This document shows positions 1 to 6,143 of a stretch of 7,190 bases of DNA, one piece after another. Location of the stretch: assembly GCA_021785115.1 (NCBI GenBank), contig JAJYGO010000485.1, forward strand, positions 1 to 7,190, in the 5' to 3' direction. Each line of letters opens with the position of its first letter. Within the stretch, counting starts at the first letter, position 1. The position numbers were made by a program, and so were the translations under genes. The notes beneath the pieces are model-generated. The model made no database searches, was not told the origin of the DNA, and saw nothing but the letters and a program-made list of their open reading frames with translations. This DNA comes from Chloroflexota bacterium. GTDB taxonomy: Bacteria > Chloroflexota > Limnocylindria > Limnocylindrales > CSP1-4.

Positions 1-546
1 GGGGCCGAGATCACCGTCGGCTTCGACGGATCCAAGTCCCGCGACTCCACGGCCCTGATCGGATGCACCACGGACCGGCATCTGTTCCGCATCGGCGTGT
101 GGGAGCGGGACCAGCGCGACCCCGAGTGGACCGTCCCGCGCGACGAGGTCAACGAGAAGCTGGCGTGGGCGATGGATCACTGGAACGTGCGCCGCGTTTC
201 GTGCGACCCGCCCCGCTGGGAGTCCGAGATCGAGGCGTGGGAGAAGCAGTGGCCGGATCGCATCGTGCGGTTCGACACGTTCGTCAGCGAACGGATGGCG
301 CCCGCAGTCGGGCGGTTCCACGACGGCGTCATGGACGGCTCACTGACTCATGACGGGGACCCGACGCTGGCCCGTCACATTTCCAACGCGCGAACGAAGG
401 AAACCCGCTGGGGCCTCGTCATCGTGAAGGAACATCGGGACAGCCCCCGCCGCATCGACGCGGCCGTGGCGGCCGTCCTGGCGGACGACGGGGCCACTGC
501 ACCGCCCCCCCAGCCAGTGGACCGGAGGATGCACACATGGAGTTGA
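1..546 (+). CDS. Phage terminase large subunit, C-terminal nuclease part (5' truncated)
   Basis: The reading frame is open from base 1, so the start lies outside the window; 181 residues are visible. They match the RNase H-like nuclease domain of large terminases, which cuts concatemeric phage DNA during packaging while the missing N-terminal ATPase drives DNA into the procapsid through the portal. Three spaced acidic positions fit the metal-binding residues of the family: an Asp in the opening strand motif VGFDGSKSRDSTAL (visible residue 9), an Asp after the second strand in VSCDPP (residue 69), and an Asp near the C-terminus in RRIDAAVAAVLA (residue 153). The end is a short Pro-rich tail. 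The portal gene starts 10 bases before this stop, the usual terminase-portal order. Family assignment is confident; assignment of each catalytic Asp is by motif only. Confidence 0.92.
   Translation, partial: GAEITVGFDGSKSRDSTALIGCTTDRHLFRIGVWERDQRDPEWTVPRDEVNEKLAWAMDHWNVRRVSCDPPRWESEIEAWEKQWPDRIVRFDTFVSERMAPAVGRFHDGVMDGSLTHDGDPTLARHISNARTKETRWGLVIVKEHRDSPRRIDAAVAAVLADDGATAPPPQPVDRRMHTWS
524..529 (+). promoter_or_regulatory. Ribosome binding site of the portal gene
   Basis: GGAGGA lies 7 bases upstream of the ATG at 537, inside the end of the terminase gene. It supports the portal start at 537, which makes the portal overlap the terminase stop by 10 bases, rather than a later Met. Confidence 0.7.
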
Positions 547-1988
547 CGCCCTACACCTCTCCGTGGTGGCTGGACCGGCTCGGCAAGGAACTGGACGAGC
601 GCGAGGCCGTCATGCGCGTCCTCCAGGCGTACTACGACGGCCAGCAGCCCCTCGCAATGGCCTCCGATAAGTTTCGGGAGGCGTTCGGCCGTTATTTCAT
701 CCACTGGTCCGACAACTTCTGCAAACTGGTGGTTCAGTCGCTCGAGGAGCGCCTGACCGTGCAGGGCTTACGGTTCGGCGACGACACCTCCAATCGCAAG
801 GCATGGCGCATCTGGCAGGCCAACGACCTCGACGCCCAGTCCCAGAAGGCCCACCGGGAAGCGTTCATCAAGGGCGACGTGGCCGTGATCGTGGCGCCCC
901 CGCTCCGGGGCGACAGCATGCCGATCATTCGCGTCCAGAAGCCGGAGGAGGTCGTCGTCGCCTACGGCGAGGACCCGCTGGTGCGCGCGGTGGCCATGAA
1001 ACGGTGGCAGACACCCGACAAGCGGTGGCTGGCGACGCTCTACTACCCCGACCGCATCGAGAAGTACCGGGCGCACATGGACACGTCCCAGCCCATCGTC
1101 CTGACCTCGCCGAACTGGGAGCCGCGCTCCGTGCCGGGCGAGGACTGGCCCCTGATGCATGACCTCGGCGTCGTGCCGGTGGTCCCGATTGTCAATGATC
1201 CTGACTTGGACAACCGCGGATCGTCGGAGATCGCCGCCATCAGGCCCCTCCAGGACGTCGTCAACAAGCTCTTCGTTGACCTCATCGTCGCCAGCGAATA
1301 CGCCTCGTTCCGTCAGCGCTGGGCGACTGGGATGGAGATCCCGAATGATCCCGAGACGGGGCACCCCGTCGAGCCATTCAAGCCGTCCGTGGAGCGCATC
1401 TGGTCCACCGCCGTCACGGATGCCAAGTTCGGCGACTTCGAGCAGACCGACGTGACCGGCATCCTGAAGGCGATCGACACCACCATCCAACACATCGCCT
1501 CCGAGACGCGCACGCCGGCCCATTACCTGCTCGGCTCGGCCGGCGTGTTCCCGTCCGGGGAATCGTTGCGCGCCGTCGAGACCGGCCTCGTGGCGAAGGC
1601 GCGACGGCGGATGCGCGACTTCGGCGAGGCATGGGAGGAGATCGAGCGGCTCGGCTTCCGCGCTATCGGGGACATCGCCCGGGCCGAGAAGACTGATGCC
1701 GAGACGATCTGGAAAGACCCCGAATATCGCACCGAGGCGGAGCATGTCGACGCGCTGGTGAAGCTCGCCAGCATCAACGTCCCGCACGAGCAGCTCTGGT
1801 CCGACGCGGGCTACACGCCCCAGCAGATCGAGCAGTTCAGCGCCTATCTCGACGCCCGCAAGCCGAGCGGCCCCGGCATCGGCATCGCCGCGCCGACGCT
1901 CGAACCCCCCACGGAGGAAGGCACGCCCGCCGCGGTCCCCGGCGCCCCGGTCCAGGTCCCTCCGCAGCCGCAAAGGAAGGCAGCCTGA
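537..1988 (+). CDS. Phage portal protein, SPP1 gp6-like
   Basis: 483 residues, normal for the SPP1 Gp6-like portal family. The portal is a ring of about twelve subunits at one capsid vertex. It nucleates head assembly, docks the terminase and is the DNA channel. Recognisable parts are the N-terminal segment with YYDGQQPLA (about 32-40), a central strand-rich part with RVQKPEEVVVAYGEDP (132-147), the helix-rich stretch from NRGSSEIAAIRPLQDVVNK (226-244) into a long helix, and the conserved region TPAHYLLGS (326-334) followed by SGESLRAVETGLVAKARRR. The last 40 residues are a Pro/Ala-rich, probably disordered tail. The gene overlaps the terminase by 10 bases and shares one base with the next gene (TGATG). 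Start chosen from the ribosome binding site at 524-529. Confidence 0.95.
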   Translation: MELTPYTSPWWLDRLGKELDEREAVMRVLQAYYDGQQPLAMASDKFREAFGRYFIHWSDNFCKLVVQSLEERLTVQGLRFGDDTSNRKAWRIWQANDLDAQSQKAHREAFIKGDVAVIVAPPLRGDSMPIIRVQKPEEVVVAYGEDPLVRAVAMKRWQTPDKRWLATLYYPDRIEKYRAHMDTSQPIVLTSPNWEPRSVPGEDWPLMHDLGVVPVVPIVNDPDLDNRGSSEIAAIRPLQDVVNKLFVDLIVASEYASFRQRWATGMEIPNDPETGHPVEPFKPSVERIWSTAVTDAKFGDFEQTDVTGILKAIDTTIQHIASETRTPAHYLLGSAGVFPSGESLRAVETGLVAKARRRMRDFGEAWEEIERLGFRAIGDIARAEKTDAETIWKDPEYRTEAEHVDALVKLASINVPHEQLWSDAGYTPQQIEQFSAYLDARKPSGPGIGIAAPTLEPPTEEGTPAAVPGAPVQVPPQPQRKAA

Positions 1989-2314
1989 TGGCAGTCAGCG
2001 AGAAGCCGTGGGGACCGATCACCGCGGCCGACTATCCCGACGCGGGCGCCTACTGCGACGCCTGCCTCATCAACGAGAACACCGGCCCCCGCGAGCAGTG
2101 GACCAAGGGCGCCTGCCACCTCCCGGTCCGGGAGCCGGGCGGGGCGCTCAACCGCGCGGGCTGCCACGGCGATGCCGCCGTGCTGGCGGGAGCTCGCGGT
2201 GGCGTAGACGTTCCAGCCGCTGCCAAGCGGTCCGCCGCGCGCAAGCTCCTCGCGATCTATCGCAACGACCTCAAGGAAACGCCGCCTCCGTCGCTCATGC
2301 ACATGGCGATGTGA
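1988..2314 (+). CDS. Small Cys-containing phage protein of the portal-scaffold interval, function unknown
   Basis: 108 residues. ATG overlaps the portal stop by one base, and AAGGAAGG at 1973-1980 is a good ribosome binding site 7 bases upstream. The N-terminal half has a Cys-x2-Cys pair (C23, C26) and later C43 and C59-H60, so metal binding is possible but unproven. The second half contains KGACHLPVREPGGALNR (40-56) and LAGARGGVDVPAAAKRSAARK (roughly 66-86), then a helix ending in a PPPS stretch. I recall a related LP...G.(L/V)...G...A.A.L.GARGGV.(I/V)P module as an uncharacterised segment fused to, or placed near, prohead protease and head-morphogenesis genes of other phages; that is recollection, not a search. 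Here it stands alone where a MuF-like protein or protease often lies. A role in head assembly is inferred from position only. Confidence 0.8.
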   Translation: MAVSEKPWGPITAADYPDAGAYCDACLINENTGPREQWTKGACHLPVREPGGALNRAGCHGDAAVLAGARGGVDVPAAAKRSAARKLLAIYRNDLKETPPPSLMHMAM

Positions 2315-2354
2315 GGACGAACGGCACTTGCACTGAAAGGAGACATCTGTTCTA

Positions 2355-2996
2355 ATGCCTGACGACACCACTGCGGGCGCGACGCCCGTCGAGTCGGGTG
2401 CGACGCCCGACCAGAGCACCGAGGCGAAGCCCAACGCCACCTCGCCCGCGACGGGCGCGGCCACTGCCGATGACCACCTCGGAGATGCCGGCAAGAAGGC
2501 GCTGACCGCCGAGCGCGAGGCTCGCGGGGCTGCCGAGAGGCGTGCGAAGGACCTGGAAACCCAGCTCAAGGGGCTCCAGGACGCGCAACTCTCCGAGCAG
2601 GAGCGCAAGGACAAGCGGCTCGCCGAGCTGGAGAAGGCTCAAGCCGACTGGCAGGCCGAGCGGCAGGACATCGTGCTCCGCACGTCCGTCGAGCGTCTCG
2701 CCGCGAGGGCGGGCTTCGCGGCACCGGAGGATGCGTTGGCCCTCCTCGACCACACCGCCATCCAGTATGAGCCGGACGGCACGCCGAAGAACCTCGACGC
2801 ACTCCTGACCAAACTGGCGCAGGCCAAGCCGTACCTGCTGGGACGCTCCGGCGGCTCGTTCGACACCGGCTTCGGCGGTGGGCAGGGGGCGGCGCAGCGC
2901 ACCTACACCCGAGCCCAGCTGCGCGACACCAAGTTCTTCGAGGCCAATCGGGCAGACATCATGGCCGCCATGACCGAGGGCCGCATCCGGGGCTAG
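2355..2996 (+). CDS. Capsid assembly scaffolding protein
   Basis: 213 residues with typical scaffold architecture. There is a low-complexity acidic Thr/Ala/Pro-rich N-terminus (1-45), a highly charged helical segment likely to form a coiled coil (about 48-108, with runs such as AEREARGAAERRAKDLE), a short helix ERLAARAGFAAPEDALALLD (113-132), a Gly-rich linker (163-179), and a conserved-looking C-terminal end with YTRAQLRDTKFFEANRADI (184-202). Scaffolds line the inside of the procapsid and guide coat assembly, usually through a C-terminal helical coat-binding segment, then leave or are degraded. It sits immediately before the coat gene, as expected. AAAGGAGA at 2336-2343 precedes the ATG by 11 bases, slightly long. 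No protease motif was seen in it. Confidence 0.88.
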   Translation: MPDDTTAGATPVESGATPDQSTEAKPNATSPATGAATADDHLGDAGKKALTAEREARGAAERRAKDLETQLKGLQDAQLSEQERKDKRLAELEKAQADWQAERQDIVLRTSVERLAARAGFAAPEDALALLDHTAIQYEPDGTPKNLDALLTKLAQAKPYLLGRSGGSFDTGFGGGQGAAQRTYTRAQLRDTKFFEANRADIMAAMTEGRIRG

Positions 2997-3022
2997 ACGA
3001 GCCCAACGACCGCCGCCTGAGT

Positions 3023-3058
3023 GCGAGTGAGGGCGGGTCGGTCGAACTCCCTACTCGC
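3023..3058 (+). promoter_or_regulatory. Hairpin in the leader of the major capsid gene
   Basis: Within the 73-base gap between scaffold and capsid genes, GCGAGT(G)AGGG at 3023-3033 can pair with CCCTACTCGC at 3049-3058. That gives a 10-bp stem with one bulged G (3029) and a 15-base loop. The stem ends directly before GGGAG (3059-3063), the ribosome binding site of the capsid gene at 3070. A competing 5-bp stem, CTCCC 3047-3051 with GGGAG 3059-3063, would cover that site. The two cannot form together. No convincing promoter or terminator T-run is visible, so any role (mRNA stability, translation control) is inference. Short stems also arise by chance in GC-rich DNA. Confidence 0.4.
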
Positions 3059-3069
3059 GGGAGACCTCC

Positions 3070-3978
3070 ATGGTCCTGTCGATCGACACCACCCAGGCGC
3101 AGTATTTCATCCCGGAGATCTGGGCCCAGAGCGCCATCCCGATCCTGCGCTCCAACATCGTCGTCGCGCCGCGGATCTACCGCGACACGGACGTCGCCTC
3201 GTTCAGCCGAGGCGACGTGCTGCACGTCCCCTATCCGGGCGTGCTGGCGGCCAGCGACAAGGTCGCGGGCACGGCGTACACCCTCGCCCAGCCCACGGGC
3301 GAGACGGAGGTGCAGGTCACCCTCGACAAATACAAGGCCGTCTCGTTCATCGTCGAGGACATCGTCCGCGCGCAGGCCAACCAGGACCTCGTCGCGAACT
3401 ACTCAGAAGCCGCGGCCATCGCGCTCGCCGAGCAGCTCGAGACGGACCTGTTCACCACGCTCGGCGCGGCGGCCAACGCGGTCGGCACCGCCGGCACGGA
3501 TCTCACCGCGGCGCTGCTCCGCACGGCGCGGAAAACGATGACGGACAACAAGGCCCCGGCAGATGGCCGGTCTCTGGTCATCTCCACCAAGGACACCGTC
3601 TCCTTGCAGGCCGACAGCGCCCTGACCTCGTACTTCGCGTTCTCCCGCCCGCAGAGCATCTCGGACGGGAGCCTCGGGCGCCTGTATGGGTTCGACACGT
3701 TCGAATCCCAGCTCATCCCGACCGTCGCCGGCACCCCCATCGAGACGGACAACTACGCCTTCCGCCGGGACGGCGTGATCCTCGCCATGCGCGGCCTGCC
3801 GGAGCCCCCGGCGGGGACGGGCGCCGTGGCCTCGAACGTGCGCGACCCCCAGTCGGGGATCGTCATGCGCGTGGTCATGGCCTACGACGCCTCTTATGGC
3901 GGCGTGCGGATCACGATGGAGCTGCTCTACGGCTCCAAGATCCTGCAGGACGCCAAGGTCCTCAAGCTCAAGAGCTGA
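3070..3978 (+). CDS. Major capsid (coat) protein, HK97-fold, P22 coat-like type
   Basis: 302 residues. This is the shell-forming protein. Typical pieces are an N-terminal FIPEIWAQSAIPILRSNIV (13-31), an E-loop-like region with GDVLHVPYPG (48-57) and following strands, a segment around FIVEDIVRAQANQDLVANY (93-111) leading into the long spine helix, LYGFDTFESQLIP (205-217), RRDGVILAMR (232-241), and a C-terminal strand set GVRITMELLYGSKILQD (278-294). These match the short phage coat family often annotated as P22 coat or capsid gp5-like. No inserted Ig-like or decoration domain and no long cleavable N-terminal delta domain is evident. GGGAG 6 bases before the ATG supports the start. The gene lies between the scaffold and two glycosyltransferases; the next start codon is only 5 bases past its stop. 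Confidence 0.93.
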   Translation: MVLSIDTTQAQYFIPEIWAQSAIPILRSNIVVAPRIYRDTDVASFSRGDVLHVPYPGVLAASDKVAGTAYTLAQPTGETEVQVTLDKYKAVSFIVEDIVRAQANQDLVANYSEAAAIALAEQLETDLFTTLGAAANAVGTAGTDLTAALLRTARKTMTDNKAPADGRSLVISTKDTVSLQADSALTSYFAFSRPQSISDGSLGRLYGFDTFESQLIPTVAGTPIETDNYAFRRDGVILAMRGLPEPPAGTGAVASNVRDPQSGIVMRVVMAYDASYGGVRITMELLYGSKILQDAKVLKLKS

Positions 3979-3983
3979 CCCTC

Positions 3984-4682
3984 TTGACCTCCTTCGTCGT
4001 CGTGACGCCCTCGCGCGGTCTGGTGCACAGCCGGACCGTCGAGAGCGTCATGGCGAACGTCGCCGACGCACAGGCCGCCGGCCACGAGTTCCGTGGCTGG
4101 CGGCTCTCCCATGCGCTCCCCATCCCCGACTGCCATCAGGACGTCGCCGAGCAGGGCCTCGCCACGGGCGCCGATGCGCTCTGGTTCGTCGAGGAGGACG
4201 TGATCCCGCCTGCGGGCGCGCTGCTCGCGCTCTTCGATGCCCTCCGCGCATACGAGGTGGCCGCGATTGACTATCCGGTCTGGAACGGCGGCAAGCACTG
4301 GTCCTGCATCTGCCGCAGCCGTGACGGCGGGCCGAATGAGCGTCCCTCCACCGGCCCCATCCGCTACACCGGTCTCGGGTGCACGCTCGTTCGCCGCAGC
4401 CTGTTCGGACGCCTGAACCCGCCGTGGTTTCGCTCGGACATGCAGTTTCAGATCCTGCGCGTCGGCAATACCACTGAACTCGTCCAGAAGCCCGTCGCCT
4501 ATGAGTACGGCGGCCAGGACATCTACTTCGCCTACCGCGCCCTTGAGGCCGGGATGACCATCGGTGAGGTCCCCATGACCGCGGGCCATGCGCGCGTCGC
4601 CGAGATGGGGAAGCGTGGCACCAATCACGGCTGCCACACCATCGAGACCATCGACACCATCGAGCGGTGGCAGCAGATATGA
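3984..4682 (+). CDS. Putative GT-A (GT2-like) glycosyltransferase, TTG start
   Basis: 232 residues if started at the TTG at 3984, 5 bases after the capsid stop. That start keeps the first beta strand (MTSFVVVTPSRG); a GTG at 4002 would cut it off, and no strong ribosome binding site is visible. Features of a nucleotide-sugar-dependent GT-A fold are a first strand with TPSRG (8-12) followed by a helix, LPIPDCHQDVAEQGLATGAD (45-64), then LWFVEEDVIPP (66-76) whose Glu-Glu-Asp fits the metal-binding DxD-like position. Next come YTGLGCTLVRRSLF (128-141) and GGQDIYFAYRALEAG (176-190), like the catalytic G(G/E)(E/Q)D segment of GT2 enzymes, and a late His in TAGHARV (H202) that may complete the metal site. 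No membrane segment or signal peptide is seen. The sugar and acceptor are unknown; position in the virion operon suggests a virion protein acceptor. It overlaps the next gene by ATGA. Confidence 0.78.
   Translation: MTSFVVVTPSRGLVHSRTVESVMANVADAQAAGHEFRGWRLSHALPIPDCHQDVAEQGLATGADALWFVEEDVIPPAGALLALFDALRAYEVAAIDYPVWNGGKHWSCICRSRDGGPNERPSTGPIRYTGLGCTLVRRSLFGRLNPPWFRSDMQFQILRVGNTTELVQKPVAYEYGGQDIYFAYRALEAGMTIGEVPMTAGHARVAEMGKRGTNHGCHTIETIDTIERWQQI
4638..4664 (+). repeat. Three tandem 9-bp repeats near the end of the first glycosyltransferase gene
   Basis: ACCATCGAG, ACCATCGAC and ACCATCGAG follow each other without gaps and encode a Thr-Ile-Glu/Asp repeat (residues 219-227). Unit length is a multiple of three, so copy-number changes would keep frame. 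Probably a minor replication-slippage product in the enzyme's C-terminal tail. Confidence 0.75.
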
Positions 4683-5317
4683 CCACCGTCGTCTACACCG
4701 GGATCGCCGGGGGCTATGACAGCCCCATCGAGCAGATCGTCCCCGTCCGCCTGTTCACGGACGAGACGCACCCGCGCCCGGAGGCCGACCCCCGCCTGCG
4801 CGCGAAGTGGTGGAAGTTTCGCCCGGACCTCATGTGCCCGGACGCCGACGTGACGATCTGGATCGACGGGAACATCCGCATCCTGCGCCCCGATTTTCCG
4901 GAGATGTGCGTGCGGGCGCTCGGCGACGCGGACGCCCTCTTCATGCGCCACCCGCAGCGGGACTGCATCCACCAAGAGGTGATCGCCTCCCGCCACCTCC
5001 ACAAATACGACGGCTGGCCCCTCGAAGAGCAGGCGGACCACTACATGCGCGAGGGGCATCCGGAGCACTGGGGCCTGGCCCATGCCGCGGTACTCGTCCG
5101 CCGCAACTGCGAGCAGGTGAAGCGTCTCGGCGAGGCGTGGTGGGAGGAGATGACGTGGAGCCTCCAAGACCAGATCAGCCTGCCGCCCCTGCTCCGCACG
5201 TCGCCCCTGCGATATCGCTGGTGGGTGCAGTCCCCCATCGAGACGGGCTACCTCCACTGGGACGGCGGCCATAACGGCCCCAACTCGGGCATCGAAGCGA
5301 AAGGACCGCTGGCATGA
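4679..5317 (+). CDS. TOD1/MUCI70-type (DUF616) glycosyltransferase-like protein
   Basis: 212 residues from the ATG at 4679, which overlaps the previous stop as ATGA; GGTGG at 4666-4670 may serve as ribosome binding site. A GTG at 4667 would add only four residues. The sequence follows the TOD1/MUCI70 (DUF616) domain nearly end to end: VVYTGIAGGYD (4-14), FTDE (26-29), a basic/aromatic RAKWWKFRP (41-49), TIWIDGNIRI (59-68) as the probable metal/donor-binding strand end with Asp63, FMRHPQRDCIHQEVIA (88-103), EQADHYMREGHPEHWGLAHA (117-136), VRRN (140-143), WWEEM (154-158), and SLQDQISLPPLL (161-172). The family is best known from plant Golgi proteins and bacterial sugar-transfer loci; the chemistry of phage members is not known to me. 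It is unrelated in sequence to the upstream enzyme, so the two probably act in sequence or on different acceptors. Confidence 0.82.
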   Translation: MTTVVYTGIAGGYDSPIEQIVPVRLFTDETHPRPEADPRLRAKWWKFRPDLMCPDADVTIWIDGNIRILRPDFPEMCVRALGDADALFMRHPQRDCIHQEVIASRHLHKYDGWPLEEQADHYMREGHPEHWGLAHAAVLVRRNCEQVKRLGEAWWEEMTWSLQDQISLPPLLRTSPLRYRWWVQSPIETGYLHWDGGHNGPNSGIEAKGPLA

Positions 5318-5886
5318 CTGTCCGCGCCACGATGGCCGATCTGATCACGCGGGTGCGTGGCCTGGTCGGTGATCCTGCGGGCGCCTCGCAGGTGTTCGCG
5401 GATCAGGACTACCAGGACGCGCTGGACCAGCGGCGGACGGACATCGTCGAGGTGCAACTCTCCTTCCGCCCGACGATGGTGGGCGGCGGCCCGGTCGTCC
5501 AGTATCGGGACTACTGGGCGCCCTTCGGCAACTGGGAGGACGGCGTCCTGCTCAAGGACGCCTCCAACGTCACCGTGACGCCCGACTCGGCGGACCTGCT
5601 GCACGGGCATTGGACGTGGACCGGCGGCCATCTGCCGCCCCTGTTCATCACGGGCGCGTTCTACGACGTCTATGGCTCGGCCGCCGGCCTGCTCGATCAG
5701 TGGGCGGGCAAGGTCGTGATGGAGTTCGACTTCACCGCCGACGGGCAGACCTTCCGCCGCTCGCAGAAGCGGGAGGGACTCGTCGCGCTCGCCAACACCT
5801 ACCGCCGCTTCGCGGTGCAGCCCGGTCGCCGCCCGCTCTGGCGCAGCGATACGTGGCGCCTGCCAGTCTGGGGCGTCGAGCCGTGA
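5314..5886 (+). CDS. Head-tail connector (adaptor) protein
   Basis: 190 residues. ATG overlaps the stop of the DUF616 gene (ATGA) and GAAAGGA at 5299-5305 lies 8 bases upstream, so this start is preferred to an internal ATG at 5332. The N-terminus reads as the helical core common to phage connectors: ADLITRVRGLVGDP (8-21), then VFADQDYQDALDQRRTDI (27-44), the 'F-(T/A)D-x-x-(I/Y)Q-x-x-LD-x-x-R' pattern. The middle is strand-rich and aromatic (YRDYWAPFGNWEDGVLL, 64-80; WTWTGGHLPPLFITGAFYDVY, 100-120), and the C-terminus carries a basic helix and Trp-rich tail. Adaptors of this class dock under the portal after packaging. Gene order (before closure and gp10-like genes) supports the call; the exact family is uncertain. 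Confidence 0.75.
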   Translation: MTVRATMADLITRVRGLVGDPAGASQVFADQDYQDALDQRRTDIVEVQLSFRPTMVGGGPVVQYRDYWAPFGNWEDGVLLKDASNVTVTPDSADLLHGHWTWTGGHLPPLFITGAFYDVYGSAAGLLDQWAGKVVMEFDFTADGQTFRRSQKREGLVALANTYRRFAVQPGRRPLWRSDTWRLPVWGVEP

Positions 5887-6143
5887 CCGAGCGTCGCTTC
5901 GTCATTGTCCATCCCGACGGACGCCGGTACTCCGTCACCGAAGAGGGCTTCCGCCGCCTGTACGCGGCGCAGGGCTTTGCCGTCGAGGGCGGAGAGACGG
6001 CCCGGGCGCTCTCCGGGGCGCTCGGGTCCAATCGTCGGCGTCCACGCGCCTATGCGCCACACGCCTTCGTCGGCAACCCGGAATGGGACTGCGAGACGTG
6101 TGGGCGGCCGCCCGGTCATTCCCTCCACGCTGAGGCGGCGTGA
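5883..6143 (+). CDS. Small His/Cys-motif phage protein, function unknown
   Basis: 86 residues from a GTG at 5883 that overlaps the connector stop (GTGA); no better start is available in frame. The N-terminal half, FVIVHPDGRRYSVTEEGF (6-23) then LYAAQGFAVEG (26-36), resembles short peptides that accompany head-tail connector genes in many phages of high-GC hosts. After a basic linker (RRRPR, 51-55) the C-terminus has His60, then Cys70-x2-Cys73-Gly, His79 and His82, a compact arrangement that could hold one zinc ion. I recall similar H..F...C..CG...H tails on small phage proteins but cannot name a family. Overlaps on both sides place it firmly in the operon, which argues that it is real despite its size. 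Confidence 0.72.
   Translation: MTERRFVIVHPDGRRYSVTEEGFRRLYAAQGFAVEGGETARALSGALGSNRRRPRAYAPHAFVGNPEWDCETCGRPPGHSLHAEAA

Noticed and set aside
768..1973. Long open frame (401 codons) on the - strand, antisense to the portal.
   Set aside because: It mirrors the GC-rich third-position pattern of the portal gene, has Arg/Gly/Asp/Val-rich low-complexity composition and no recognisable domain; the + strand portal is unambiguous.
2315..2354. Possible promoter in the 40-base gap before the scaffold gene.
   Set aside because: No -10/-35 pair with reasonable spacing is visible; the gap is explained by a leader with the ribosome binding site at 2336-2343.
3021..3983. The frame of the first glycosyltransferase stays open backwards through the whole coat gene, so a -1 frameshift could make a coat-enzyme fusion.
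   Set aside because: No convincing slippery heptamer was seen near the coat end, the translated stretch is Arg/Pro/Gly-rich as expected of an out-of-frame reading in GC-rich DNA, and protein-like sequence starts only at 3984.
4625..5272. Open frame of 215 codons on the - strand, antisense to the DUF616 gene.
   Set aside because: Composition is typical of an antisense shadow and the + strand protein has clear family motifs.
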